This document shows, piece after piece, positions 55,978 through 64,000 of a stretch of DNA of 64,000 nucleotides. Position numbers and translations under genes: made by a program. The DNA comes from Microcystis viridis FACHB-1342 (GTDB taxonomy: Bacteria; Cyanobacteriota; Cyanobacteriia; Cyanobacteriales; Microcystaceae): contig NZ_JACJSV010000004.1 in assembly GCF_014698335.1 (NCBI RefSeq), forward strand, positions 1 through 64,000, written 5' to 3'. Under the pieces are notes generated by a model. That model saw only the letters and a list, made by a program, of their open reading frames with translations, did not search any database and was not told the DNA's origin. Within the stretch, counting starts at the first letter, position 1. Each line of letters opens with the position of its first letter.

Positions 55978-56013
55978 AAAAGGGTACTTTATTCGACAAT
56001 AAAGCACCCTTTT
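55978..56013 (-). terminator. Terminator downstream of ileS
   Basis: AAAAGGGTACTTTATT and AATAAAGCACCCTTTT pair around a CGAC loop with one mismatch. It lies nine bases past the ileS stop and separates ileS from the downstream DUF262 module, so the latter needs its own promoter in the 40 bases before its start. Confidence 0.82.
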
Positions 56014-56021
56014 AGTTTAGC

Positions 56022-58880
56022 TTAGAACTCTCCTTTTAAAGCGGCATTACAGCGCTCGCAAATAGTGGGATCATCGGCAAATTTTCCCACTTGAGTGGAA
56101 TAATTCCAACAGCGATCGCATTTTTCGCCGTCTGCTTTGACAATTCCCACCGAAACAAAGTCCGATTCTCCTTTATATTCTGCGGTTTGAATCGCGCTAA
56201 TATCACTGACTAATTCCACTTGGGAAGAGAGAAATAGATAACGCAATTCATCAACTTTATTCCCAGTTAAACTATCACAATTGTTGAATAATTCTAACTC
56301 CTGTTGTAAGGTTTCATCGGGAACATAAAGTAAAACTTTTGCCTCTAAAGAAGCACCGATCGCCTTATCATTTCTGGCAGTTTCCATCACCTTATTAACT
56401 TCGGTGCGTAGCTGCCGGAATTTGGCCCATTTATCGGCCAATTCGCGATTATTCCAAGCAGGATCGATGTTTAGCCATCCTGACTCAAATACCGATAAAT
56501 AAGGAGTTTTGTAGGGGAGAAATTGCCAGATATCTTCCGCTAGATGAGACAGGACAGGAGCGATCGCTTTAGCGAGATTTTCTAAGGCAATAGCATAAAC
56601 TGTTTGACAACTGCGACGACGGAAAGAATTAGGATCAGAAATGTATAAACGATCCTTAGCGATGTCGATATAAAAGTTAGATAAATCGACAACACAAAAA
56701 TTCTGTACCGTCTGGAAAAAGCGGAAGAATTGGAAACTTTCAAAAGCTGCCGTTACTTCCGTAAACACTTCCGAGATACGATGTAACATATAGCGATCGA
56801 TCTCCGGTAGATCTTCATAAGCTACCGCATCCTTAAGGGGATCAAAATCATTTAAACTCCCCAGTAAAAACCTGGCAGTGTTACGGATTTTATTACGGAT
56901 ATCTACCAACTGTTTAAGAATATTTTGACCGATATTCACATCATTGGTATAGTCCACCGAGGACACCCATAACCGAATCACATCCACCCCATAAGCGGGT
57001 TCTTTTTTCTGGTCTTTACCCCCATTAATGATCACATTGGGATCGATGACATTACCCAGAGATTTACTCATTTTTCGTCCCTGTTCATCCAAAACAAAAC
57101 CGTGAGTTAACACCGTTTTATAGGGAGCAATACCATTAGCAGCGACACTGGTTAATAAACTCGATTGAAACCATCCCCGATGCTGATCCGATCCTTCTAG
57201 ATACATATCCGCAGGATAACTTAATTCTGGTCGAGCATTAGCCACCGCATTCCAACTAGAACCAGAATCAAACCACACATCCATAGTATCCATTCCCTTG
57301 CGATAACTGCGACCATTATCGCGATAACTGGGAGGTAATAATTCCTCTACGGATAACTCCCACCAAGCATTAGAACCCTTGACTGCGAAGATAGCTTGAA
57401 CGTGATTAATCGTCTCCTCCGTTAACAGAGGTTCATTCGTTTCTTCGTCATAAAAAACAGGAATAGGAACCCCCCAACTGCGCTGACGAGAGATACACCA
57501 ATCGCTTCTTTCACTAACCATAGAAGTGATGCGATTCTTACCTGTTGCGGGAATCCAACGCACCGAATCAATTGCTTCTAAAGCTAATTCCCGGAATCCT
57601 TCCACGGAAGCAAACCATTGTTCCGTTGCGCGGAAAATTGTCGGTTTTTTGGTTCTCCAATCGTAGGGATATTTATGCTGATATGCTTCTTCTTTGAGTA
57701 AGGCACCCTTTTCTGTCAGTGCTAAAATTATCGCTTCATTAGCATCTTTTAGGACATTTAAACCCGCAAATTGTCCCGCTTCTGCGGTGAAATTTCCCTT
57801 ATCATCCACGGGAGAAAGTATCGGTAAACCGTAACGTTGTCCGACGATATAATCCTCCTGACCATGGCCAGGTGCAGTATGAACTAATCCGGTGCCGGAA
57901 TCAGTGGTTACATAATCCCCACCGATGAGAATCGCACTTTCTCTGTCAAACAAAGGATGACGATATTTAGTATGTTCTAATTCCAGACCTTTAACCGTTG
58001 CTTTAATCGTCAAAGTCCTGTTAAAAGTGTCGGCTAATTTTTCGACTAAATCCGTCGCTACAATTAGATAATTAGACTCGCTGGTTTCCACCACTGAATA
58101 GTTTAATTCTGGGTTTAATGCGACGGCCAAATTCCCGGGTAAAGTCCAGGGGGTAGTCGTCCAGATAGCCACGGATAAATTAGGCAAAAATGGCGTTAAA
58201 ACTGGGGTTGAAACTGACGTAATCGGAAAAGCAACATAGACACTGCGGGAAGTGTGACCTTCGGGATATTCTAATTCTGCCTCAGCTAAAGCGGTTTGAG
58301 AACTAGGACTCCAGTGAACCGGTTTTAGTCCCCGATAAATATAACCTTTTAGGGCCATTTTTCCGAATACGGCAATTTGAGCGGCCTCGTATTCAGGTTG
58401 TAGGGTTAAATAGGGATTTTCCCAGTCTCCCCAGACTCCATACCTTTTGAAACCTTCACACTGTTCTTTTTGCGTTTGAAGGGCAAAATCGTGGGCTTTC
58501 TGACGTAATTTCAAAGGGGTTAGACCCTCTTTTTCCGAGCTTTTGAGACTTTGTAAAACCTTTAGTTCGATCGGCAACCCGTGACAATCCCAACCAGGCA
58601 CATAGCGCACTTTGTAGCCTTGCAGCAGTTTATATTTATTGATAATGTCTTTGAGAATTTTATTTAAAGCATGACCGATATGCAGGGATCCGTTAGCGTA
58701 GGGTGGACCATCGTGGAGAATAAATAATTCTTTGGGGTTATTTTGCGCTAATTTCTCGTATATTTGCTCATCTTGCCAGAATTTCTGGATTTCTGGCTCA
58801 CGTTTGCTGGCATTTGCTCGCATATCAAAGTCAGTTTGAGGCAAATTAACGGTATCTTTGTAACTTTTAGCGTTGGACAT
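56022..58880 (-). CDS. ileS: Isoleucyl-tRNA synthetase
   Basis: A 952-residue class I synthetase charging tRNA-Ile. Signatures: PPYANGSLHIGHALNK (HIGH motif, about residue 58-73), the editing domain with WTTTPWTLPGNLAVAL and GTGLVHTAPGHGQEDY, ERSDWCISRQRSWGVPIPVFY, GRKMSKSLGN (KMSKS, about 600), and the C-terminal zinc cluster CDRCWNYS and CERCNAAL. It is the bacterial-type IleS. Downstream on the same strand is the DUF262 module, but a terminator intervenes. Confidence 0.96.
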   Translation of the reverse strand: MSNAKSYKDTVNLPQTDFDMRANASKREPEIQKFWQDEQIYEKLAQNNPKELFILHDGPPYANGSLHIGHALNKILKDIINKYKLLQGYKVRYVPGWDCHGLPIELKVLQSLKSSEKEGLTPLKLRQKAHDFALQTQKEQCEGFKRYGVWGDWENPYLTLQPEYEAAQIAVFGKMALKGYIYRGLKPVHWSPSSQTALAEAELEYPEGHTSRSVYVAFPITSVSTPVLTPFLPNLSVAIWTTTPWTLPGNLAVALNPELNYSVVETSESNYLIVATDLVEKLADTFNRTLTIKATVKGLELEHTKYRHPLFDRESAILIGGDYVTTDSGTGLVHTAPGHGQEDYIVGQRYGLPILSPVDDKGNFTAEAGQFAGLNVLKDANEAIILALTEKGALLKEEAYQHKYPYDWRTKKPTIFRATEQWFASVEGFRELALEAIDSVRWIPATGKNRITSMVSERSDWCISRQRSWGVPIPVFYDEETNEPLLTEETINHVQAIFAVKGSNAWWELSVEELLPPSYRDNGRSYRKGMDTMDVWFDSGSSWNAVANARPELSYPADMYLEGSDQHRGWFQSSLLTSVAANGIAPYKTVLTHGFVLDEQGRKMSKSLGNVIDPNVIINGGKDQKKEPAYGVDVIRLWVSSVDYTNDVNIGQNILKQLVDIRNKIRNTARFLLGSLNDFDPLKDAVAYEDLPEIDRYMLHRISEVFTEVTAAFESFQFFRFFQTVQNFCVVDLSNFYIDIAKDRLYISDPNSFRRRSCQTVYAIALENLAKAIAPVLSHLAEDIWQFLPYKTPYLSVFESGWLNIDPAWNNRELADKWAKFRQLRTEVNKVMETARNDKAIGASLEAKVLLYVPDETLQQELELFNNCDSLTGNKVDELRYLFLSSQVELVSDISAIQTAEYKGESDFVSVGIVKADGEKCDRCWNYSTQVGKFADDPTICERCNAALKGEF

Positions 58881-59080
58881 TCTGGCAAACCTATGGATAT
58901 CAATCGTTTTCGGGATTCATTCCTAAATAACGTCTCTTTGAGAGTCGTTATCTCTATTCTGTCACATAACTGTAATACAAATATTACAAGTGACAATCAA
59001 TGATTTATAAGTCTAGCGAGATTGAGTCCAAGAGCGATGATTCCCAAAGGCTATAATTTAGTTATTCGAGGATAGGGAGC

Positions 59081-59662
59081 ATGGGGACGATGGTGACGAA
59101 TCCTAATTTTTTTTATGTCTCTCCAGAAGTGTATCTAGAAGGGGAAAGAGTCAGTCCGATCAAGCACGAGTACCGAAAAGGACGGATTTATGCGATGGTA
59201 GGCGCAAAAAAGCCCCATATTGTCTTAAATACAAATCTAGCCACTTTATTGAATATCCATCTCGATGATAGTCCCTGTCTTGTTCTCACTTCCGATATCA
59301 AAGTCCGGTTAGAGGAGGCAAATTGTTATTATTATCCCGATATTACGGTGCTTTGTGACGAGAGAGAGATTAACAATACCGATGATTTTATTCTCTATCC
59401 CGTTCTGATTATTGAAGTATTATCGAAATCTACGGAATCCTTTGATAGGGGTGATAAATTTAGCGATTATCAAACCTGTCCCACCCTAAAAGAATACATT
59501 CTTATTCATCAAAACCAGATGAAAATTGAATGTCACCGTCGCGAGGATTCGGGAGTTTGGCAAGAACAGATCTATGAAGCGGGAGATGAGGTAGAATTTA
59601 CCAGTGTAGGATTCCGGGGATCGATCGCTTCTATCTATCGGAAAGTCCCCGGTTTGATATAA
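59081..59662 (+). CDS. Uma2 family endonuclease
   Basis: A 193-residue protein of the Uma2 (DUF820) family with a PD-(D/E)xK nuclease fold. Motifs: SPEVYLEGERVSPIKHEYRKGRIYAMVGAKKPHIVLNTNLATLL at the start, YYPDITVLCDE (the aspartate of the catalytic core) and LIIEVLSKSTESFDRGDKFSDYQTCPTLKEYILI (E-x-S motif). A start at 59090 is also possible. The family is greatly expanded in cyanobacteria and linked to transposition and stress; targets are unknown. It converges with the second Uma2 gene. Confidence 0.87.
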   Translation: MGTMVTNPNFFYVSPEVYLEGERVSPIKHEYRKGRIYAMVGAKKPHIVLNTNLATLLNIHLDDSPCLVLTSDIKVRLEEANCYYYPDITVLCDEREINNTDDFILYPVLIIEVLSKSTESFDRGDKFSDYQTCPTLKEYILIHQNQMKIECHRREDSGVWQEQIYEAGDEVEFTSVGFRGSIASIYRKVPGLI

Positions 59663-59697
59663 TTACAATTATTTTTTGACATCGCACTTTTAGGTCT

Positions 59698-60339
59698 CTA
59701 ATTCTCTAAAGCTTCAAATTGACGTAAAGCAAGACTAGAACCTTGATTCCAGCCTAATTCAACATAATAGGGAAAAAGTTTCTTGATATTTATATCGGGA
59801 AAGAGACGACTATTTCCGCTTTCCTGACAACTATCTTCTATGAACAGATATATTTTTAATTCTTCCCGACGATAAACCCACAATTCGGGGATTTTTAGCA
59901 ATTGATAAGCCTCTACATCAGTCAGAGAAGTAAAATCCACTTCTATAGCTAAATCGGGAGGAGGATCAACAGTTAAATCAATTCTCTCTTTGCCTAAAAT
60001 TGCCTGTCTATTATCAATATAAAAACAGGTATCTGGTTCTACTCCCGCTTCTCCAGGAATTTTCAAGGTAATCGGATCAAAACATTGCCAGTCTTTACCT
60101 TGACGACGGAGGATAATTTTTACTAAATCCCTTAATGTATCAACACGATTGCCATGACTTGGTAGGGGAGACATAAGCCGAATTTCTTGAGTTTTGCGAT
60201 TAAAATAGAGTTTGGGATAGGTTTTCTGGAGACGTAAACTCAGCAATCTTTGGTAATCTTCCCAAGTCTGATGCGGAAAAATCACTTGACTGCCAGGAGA
60301 TAAAGATAAAGTATTTTCGTTGAGAGTAATTAGTAGCAT
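59698..60339 (-). CDS. Uma2 family endonuclease, tandem copy B
   Basis: A 213-residue Uma2 protein nearly identical to the neighbour at 60452-61099. PDTCFYIDNRQAILG (about residue 95) and PPDLAIEVDFTSLTDVEAYQLLKIPELWVYRREELKIYLF carry the PD...ExD-type active-site residues. Differences from the neighbour are few (for example GNRVDTLRD versus GKRINLLSD, and LFIEDSCQESGNSR versus LFREDGYQESENSR). The duplicate arrangement indicates recent gene duplication. Confidence 0.86.
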   Translation of the reverse strand: MLLITLNENTLSLSPGSQVIFPHQTWEDYQRLLSLRLQKTYPKLYFNRKTQEIRLMSPLPSHGNRVDTLRDLVKIILRRQGKDWQCFDPITLKIPGEAGVEPDTCFYIDNRQAILGKERIDLTVDPPPDLAIEVDFTSLTDVEAYQLLKIPELWVYRREELKIYLFIEDSCQESGNSRLFPDINIKKLFPYYVELGWNQGSSLALRQFEALEN

Positions 60340-60451
60340 TTTGGTAATTATCTTTAGTTTGTCAGATTCCCCCGCCTATCGGCACCCCCCTTAATAAGGG
60401 GAGCAGGGGGGATTAATTGGGTACATGGCTCACTTTTATACAAAAAGTGTT

Positions 60452-61099
60452 TTAACTAAAATTCTCTAAAGCTTCAAACTGACGTAAAGCAAGACTAGAA
60501 CCTTGATTCCAGCCTAATTCTACATAATAGGGGAAAAGTTTCTTGATATTTATATCAGGAAAGAGACGACTATTTTCACTTTCTTGATAACCGTCTTCTC
60601 TGAACAGATATATTTTTAATTCTTCCCGACGATAAACCCACAATTCGGGTATTTTCAACAATTGATAAGCCTCTACATCAGTCAGAGAAGTAAAATCCAC
60701 TTCTATAGCTAAATCGGGAGGAGGATCAACAGTTAAATCAATTCTCTCTTTGCCTAAAATTGCCTCTCTATTATCAATATAAAAACAAGTATCTGGTTCT
60801 ACTCCTGCTTCTCCCGGAATTTTCAAGGTAATTGGATCAAAACATTCCCAGTCTTTGCCTTGACGACGAAGGATAATTTTTACTAAATCACTTAAAAGAT
60901 TGATACGTTTGCCATGACTTGGTAAGGGAGACATAAGCCGAATTTCTTGCGTTTTGCGATTAAAATAGAGTTTGGGATAGGTTTTTTGGAGACGTAAACT
61001 CAGCAATCTTTCGTAATCTTCCCAAGTCTGATGGGGAAAAATAACTTGACTGCCCGGAGATAAAGATAAAGTATTTTCGTTGAGAGTAATTAGTAACAT
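60452..61099 (-). CDS. Uma2 family endonuclease, tandem copy A
   Basis: A 215-residue Uma2 protein. The opening MLLITLNENTLSLSPGSQVIFPHQ and the PD...EVD active-site segments are shared with the next gene downstream. The copies agree over almost the full length, including their 5' flanks. The gap between them (60340-60451) contains a C/G-repeat unit like those at 2641, which may mark the duplication joint. Catalytic residues appear intact in both copies. Confidence 0.86.
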   Translation of the reverse strand: MLLITLNENTLSLSPGSQVIFPHQTWEDYERLLSLRLQKTYPKLYFNRKTQEIRLMSPLPSHGKRINLLSDLVKIILRRQGKDWECFDPITLKIPGEAGVEPDTCFYIDNREAILGKERIDLTVDPPPDLAIEVDFTSLTDVEAYQLLKIPELWVYRREELKIYLFREDGYQESENSRLFPDINIKKLFPYYVELGWNQGSSLALRQFEALENFS

Positions 61100-61137
61100 T
61101 TTGGTAATTATCCTTGATTTTTAGCTGTGGGATTTAA

Positions 61138-61605
61138 CTAATTTCGCTCTGGCAACCAATGCCTATCAAGCATTTGTTCGAGAGAATAGGGACAATTTAG
61201 AGGAAAATTGTGAGGAGATATTTCAGTTTTTTGCCCAACAATAAAAACGGCATCTTGATAGATTATTTCTTGGTTATCTAGGAGATATTTTTCTAAATTT
61301 GTGCTTAAATATCCATTTAACTGAACTCTAAAAGTGGCTATTTCTCCTTGCCAATGCCGATGATTTAATTCAAATTCTTCTGACCAATATTGCCACAACA
61401 AAAGATGAATAATTATCTGTCTTAAAAAACTCTCAACTCGATTTTTATCCCGTTTGCTCAAAGCCTCCAACTTCTCGATTAAATGTTGAATATCCAACTC
61501 AGCTAGACGATTTTCCTTGAGAAGTTTAATTGTTTCAGTTAACCAGAGATGTTCATCTTGTTCGTAGAGAAATTGTAACTGATTTAGCCAAGTATCTTTT
61601 TTCAT
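61138..61605 (-). CDS. DUF29 family protein
   Basis: A 155-residue DUF29 protein from ATG 61605. The typical segment is WLNQLQFLYEQDEHLWLTETIKLLKENRLAELDIQHLIEKLEALSKRDKNRVESFLRQIIIHLLLWQYWSEE, followed by HWQGEI and CPYSLEQMLDRHWLPE at the end. The family is abundant in cyanobacteria; its role is unknown. It overlaps the stop of the 7TM-HD gene by the ATGA pattern, so it is translationally coupled with it. An upstream in-frame start at 61677 lies inside the HD gene and is not favoured. Confidence 0.85.
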   Translation of the reverse strand: MKKDTWLNQLQFLYEQDEHLWLTETIKLLKENRLAELDIQHLIEKLEALSKRDKNRVESFLRQIIIHLLLWQYWSEEFELNHRHWQGEIATFRVQLNGYLSTNLEKYLLDNQEIIYQDAVFIVGQKTEISPHNFPLNCPYSLEQMLDRHWLPERN

Positions 61606-63950
61606 ATTTTTTTGGCTGAGGAGACTTCTAAAACTGCTTTCGGGTAGGCAATGCGTTGATGGTGGAATTGTTGCCAAACTTGCACAAAAACCTCGGCAAT
61701 AATTGGTAATTCCTCCTGACGAATACCACTATCTACTAATTGTTGATCGCGCCATCGGGCCTGAAAAATCTTTTTGATCATATCCATAGCTTGTTCTGGG
61801 GAGGCCTCCTTCAGCGATCGCAAAGCGGCCTCACTACTATCGGCTAACATAACGATCGCCGTTTCTCGCGATTGGGGAATCGGACCATCGTAGCGAAAGG
61901 CCGCCTCATCGACGAATTCTTGACCATTTTGGGCGGATTTTTGCAAAGCTTGCTGATAAAAATAGGAAATTAAGAGATTACCTTGGTGTTCGGGAATAAA
62001 ATCGCGGACGACTCGCGGTAAACCGTGTCTGCGGGCCATGACTAACCCTTCACTAACGTGCTTTTTAATAATCTCGGCGCTGACGTAGGGATCATTAATT
62101 TCATCGTGTTTATTCGGGCCACCCATTTGATTTTCAATAAAACCGAGGGGATCGTGCATTTTCCCGATATCGTGATAGAGGGTTCCCGTGCGAATTAATT
62201 CCACATTACAGTGCAGTTTTCGGGCGGCCGCTTCAGCTAAACAGGCGACAAAAAGGGTATGTTGAAAAGTCCCCGGTGCTTCCGTGGCCAAACGTTTGAG
62301 CAAACTACAATTAGGATTGGACAACTCCACCAGACGAATGGGAGTGACCACATCGAAACAGCGTTCGAGATAGGGGGATAATCCTAGGGCGATTACCGTC
62401 CAAGCTATCCCCGATAGACCATAGACGAGGGCCGTGGGTAGTAGAGTATAGATGATCGTGCTGGCCGTGGCACTAACGATTAGGTAAGTGAGCAGATAAA
62501 CACCCCCTTGACTGACTCCGATTCCCATCCCTAGCAGCGATAATTCATCCCTAGAACGCAATTTTCCCGCTATCATAGCCGCTAATAGTCCCCCTATCGT
62601 CCCCGCGATTAAATCGGCGCTGATACCTTGGATGCTGAATAGGGAAAGACCGGCAGTTAAGAGGACCTGGGTGACGGCCAGAGTCGGGCCGTAGAAACTG
62701 CTGACTAATAAACCTACCGCTGCCAGATTGGTAAAGGGAATATTGGCGATCGCTAGGATCGGTGTGGTAAAACTTAGTAAACCCAAGAGAATAAAATCCC
62801 GGTGACGCAGAGGCCGATGGAGACGCTGAGCAACGAGACAAAAAGTCCCGATCGCACTGGTGACAAGGATTGCCGTTGACCCTAAACCCATCCAGTTAAT
62901 GCCCCGTTCGCTCAAACCAAAGCCATCGATGAGAACAAACTGAGCTTGAGTAATTTTTTCGCCTGCTTTAACGATAATTTGACCGGTTTGAGCGCTAGAC
63001 ATGACCATATCTACCGCTTCCACCGCTTTAGCGGCTTGTTCTTTGGTTGCCTCCCGATCTTCTATCAGGTTCGCTTCTCCCTCCAGGGCCGCTAGAAGGA
63101 TATTTTCGGCTAAAAGCTGCTGGCGACGGGTTAGGCGATCGCTGCTAATCTGCACGGCGATGGTATCCTCTAGGTGACTGGTGGAAATCCCCGGGGGAAT
63201 GCCTTGCACCAAAATCCGGCGACTCGCTTGCAGGATGGCTTTTTCTAGGTTTTGCCACTCTCGATCGCCCATTTGGGCCACTGTGATCAGATCGGCGTAT
63301 TTGAGTTTATTTAAGCTGGAATGCTGATAATTTTGGCTGGTTTGCCCCTTTATTTGCCGTAATTGCCCCAATCGATCGATAAATTGCTCAAAGCTTCCCT
63401 TCGTCACGCGCTGACGATAGGCTTGGATTTCGTACATAGCATATTCCTGCTCTTTTGTCAAGAGGTTTGTAAAAGATTCTTCATAGTTGAGGCGGCTCTG
63501 TAGAGTTGACCATTGAGGGGCAGAAAAGGTGAGCAGCGTTTCCATTGTGGCGTTGGAAATAGTCCTGCCCATTAAAATGGAATTTTTTCGCAAAATTGGG
63601 CGAATTTGACTTAATTGCCCTAAGGTGTCCTGCAGCGATCGCTCGATCTGGTCGGTGGTTTGGGGGTCTCTTTTCAGCCGGGGAAGCAGTCCAGCCCGAA
63701 TTTTTTGGCGTTTGAGGGCGGTGGTTTCTTGGTCTTGAAAACGGGCATCTTCGGGGGCGATAATCGTGACCGGGGAAATAGTCCCGACGGCCAATTTCGG
63801 CTGATTATAGAAACGATAACCGACCACGCTAGTCAGACAACCGACGGTAAACAGGAAGATTAAGGGTCGTCGCAGTTTACTCAGAGAGTAAGAGCGAGAT
63901 TTTCGGGCAGAATCAGGAAAAACAGTGAAAGAATGCAGAAAATGATTCAT
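61602..63950 (-). CDS. 7TM-HD family phosphohydrolase (PgpH-like)
   Basis: A 782-residue membrane phosphohydrolase. One membrane helix near residues 28-48 is followed by an extracytoplasmic 7TMR-HDED domain (about 50-335, TIIAPEDARFQDQETTALKRQKIRAGLLP), then seven hydrophobic segments (about 350-525) and a cytosolic HD domain (about 560-760) with HTLFVACLAEAAARKL and LYHDIGKMHDPLGFIENQMGG, and later ADSSEAALRSL. The layout matches PgpH-type c-di-AMP phosphodiesterases. Whether this enzyme uses c-di-AMP cannot be proven from sequence. It is the first gene of an operon with DUF29, and the promoter lies near the window end. Confidence 0.9.
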   Translation of the reverse strand: MNHFLHSFTVFPDSARKSRSYSLSKLRRPLIFLFTVGCLTSVVGYRFYNQPKLAVGTISPVTIIAPEDARFQDQETTALKRQKIRAGLLPRLKRDPQTTDQIERSLQDTLGQLSQIRPILRKNSILMGRTISNATMETLLTFSAPQWSTLQSRLNYEESFTNLLTKEQEYAMYEIQAYRQRVTKGSFEQFIDRLGQLRQIKGQTSQNYQHSSLNKLKYADLITVAQMGDREWQNLEKAILQASRRILVQGIPPGISTSHLEDTIAVQISSDRLTRRQQLLAENILLAALEGEANLIEDREATKEQAAKAVEAVDMVMSSAQTGQIIVKAGEKITQAQFVLIDGFGLSERGINWMGLGSTAILVTSAIGTFCLVAQRLHRPLRHRDFILLGLLSFTTPILAIANIPFTNLAAVGLLVSSFYGPTLAVTQVLLTAGLSLFSIQGISADLIAGTIGGLLAAMIAGKLRSRDELSLLGMGIGVSQGGVYLLTYLIVSATASTIIYTLLPTALVYGLSGIAWTVIALGLSPYLERCFDVVTPIRLVELSNPNCSLLKRLATEAPGTFQHTLFVACLAEAAARKLHCNVELIRTGTLYHDIGKMHDPLGFIENQMGGPNKHDEINDPYVSAEIIKKHVSEGLVMARRHGLPRVVRDFIPEHQGNLLISYFYQQALQKSAQNGQEFVDEAAFRYDGPIPQSRETAIVMLADSSEAALRSLKEASPEQAMDMIKKIFQARWRDQQLVDSGIRQEELPIIAEVFVQVWQQFHHQRIAYPKAVLEVSSAKKI

Positions 63951-64000
63951 AAATTCCAGCTAAATTCTATAAACTGCGCCACCATGCCCAGAGGAAAAAT

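Overview
The window looks like a chromosome segment from a unicellular, non-nitrogen-fixing cyanobacterium, most probably Microcystis (M. aeruginosa type). Evidence: photosystem II genes (psbN, psbU, a Psb32-like gene), a plant-type ferredoxin, a carboxysomal-type beta carbonic anhydrase, a split RNA polymerase gamma subunit (rpoC1), cyanobacteria-restricted families (DUF3038, DUF4335, Trp-rich TIGR02450, MenG), frequent GCGATCGC (HIP1) octamers, and the GGGTGTG/GGGTGTA heptamer arrays and MITE-rich spacers known from Microcystis. The species is an inference.

Layout. 1-1310: a 317-bp tandem duplication, a hicB-hicA toxin-antitoxin pair and a PIN-domain remnant. 1318-7549: carbon metabolism on the minus strand (phosphofructokinase; pyruvate:ferredoxin oxidoreductase nifJ followed by a dihydroorotate-dehydrogenase-like gene). 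8241-15856: lexA with its own LexA-type box, DUF4335/DUF3038 pair, CPA1 Na+/H+ antiporter, a UPF0175/DUF3368-PIN module, ssb and an amino-acid permease. 16266-25188: housekeeping and membrane genes (aroE, AI-2E transporter, EamA exporter, MBL hydrolase, menG, DUF445, DUF2993, Psb32-like). 25763-28387: a large LRR-Roc-COR GTPase whose LRR array is a 69-bp minisatellite. 28811-40241: DUF948/YtxH pair, glutaminase, carbonic anhydrase, psbN, GH38 mannosidase, tRNA-Thr and tRNA-Tyr, ferredoxin, 1-Cys peroxiredoxin, psbU, nadB. 40448-53913: TPR/HEAT protein, GT4 glycosyltransferase, vanadium haloperoxidase, YciI, SMC, radical SAM, WD40 protein, rpoC1. 53954-63950: a DUF262-HEPN module fused in frame to RidA, ileS, three Uma2 nucleases with a DUF29 protein, and a 7TM-HD phosphohydrolase.

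Spacers carry a MITE family of about 135-217 bp with AGGGTTTGC-type inverted ends and 4-5 bp target duplications. Several copies contain the heptamer arrays, suggesting the arrays arose inside the element. Other spacers hold a 34-bp C/G palindrome array, a 38-bp triplicate, and a 97-bp element with 13-bp perfect ends.

The most unusual locus is 53954-55937. An AT-rich, apparently acquired two-gene module (DUF262 nuclease-like protein plus HEPN RNase-like protein) sits directly upstream of the housekeeping ridA gene. The HEPN frame has no stop and reads through into RidA, giving a predicted HEPN-RidA fusion translationally coupled to DUF262.
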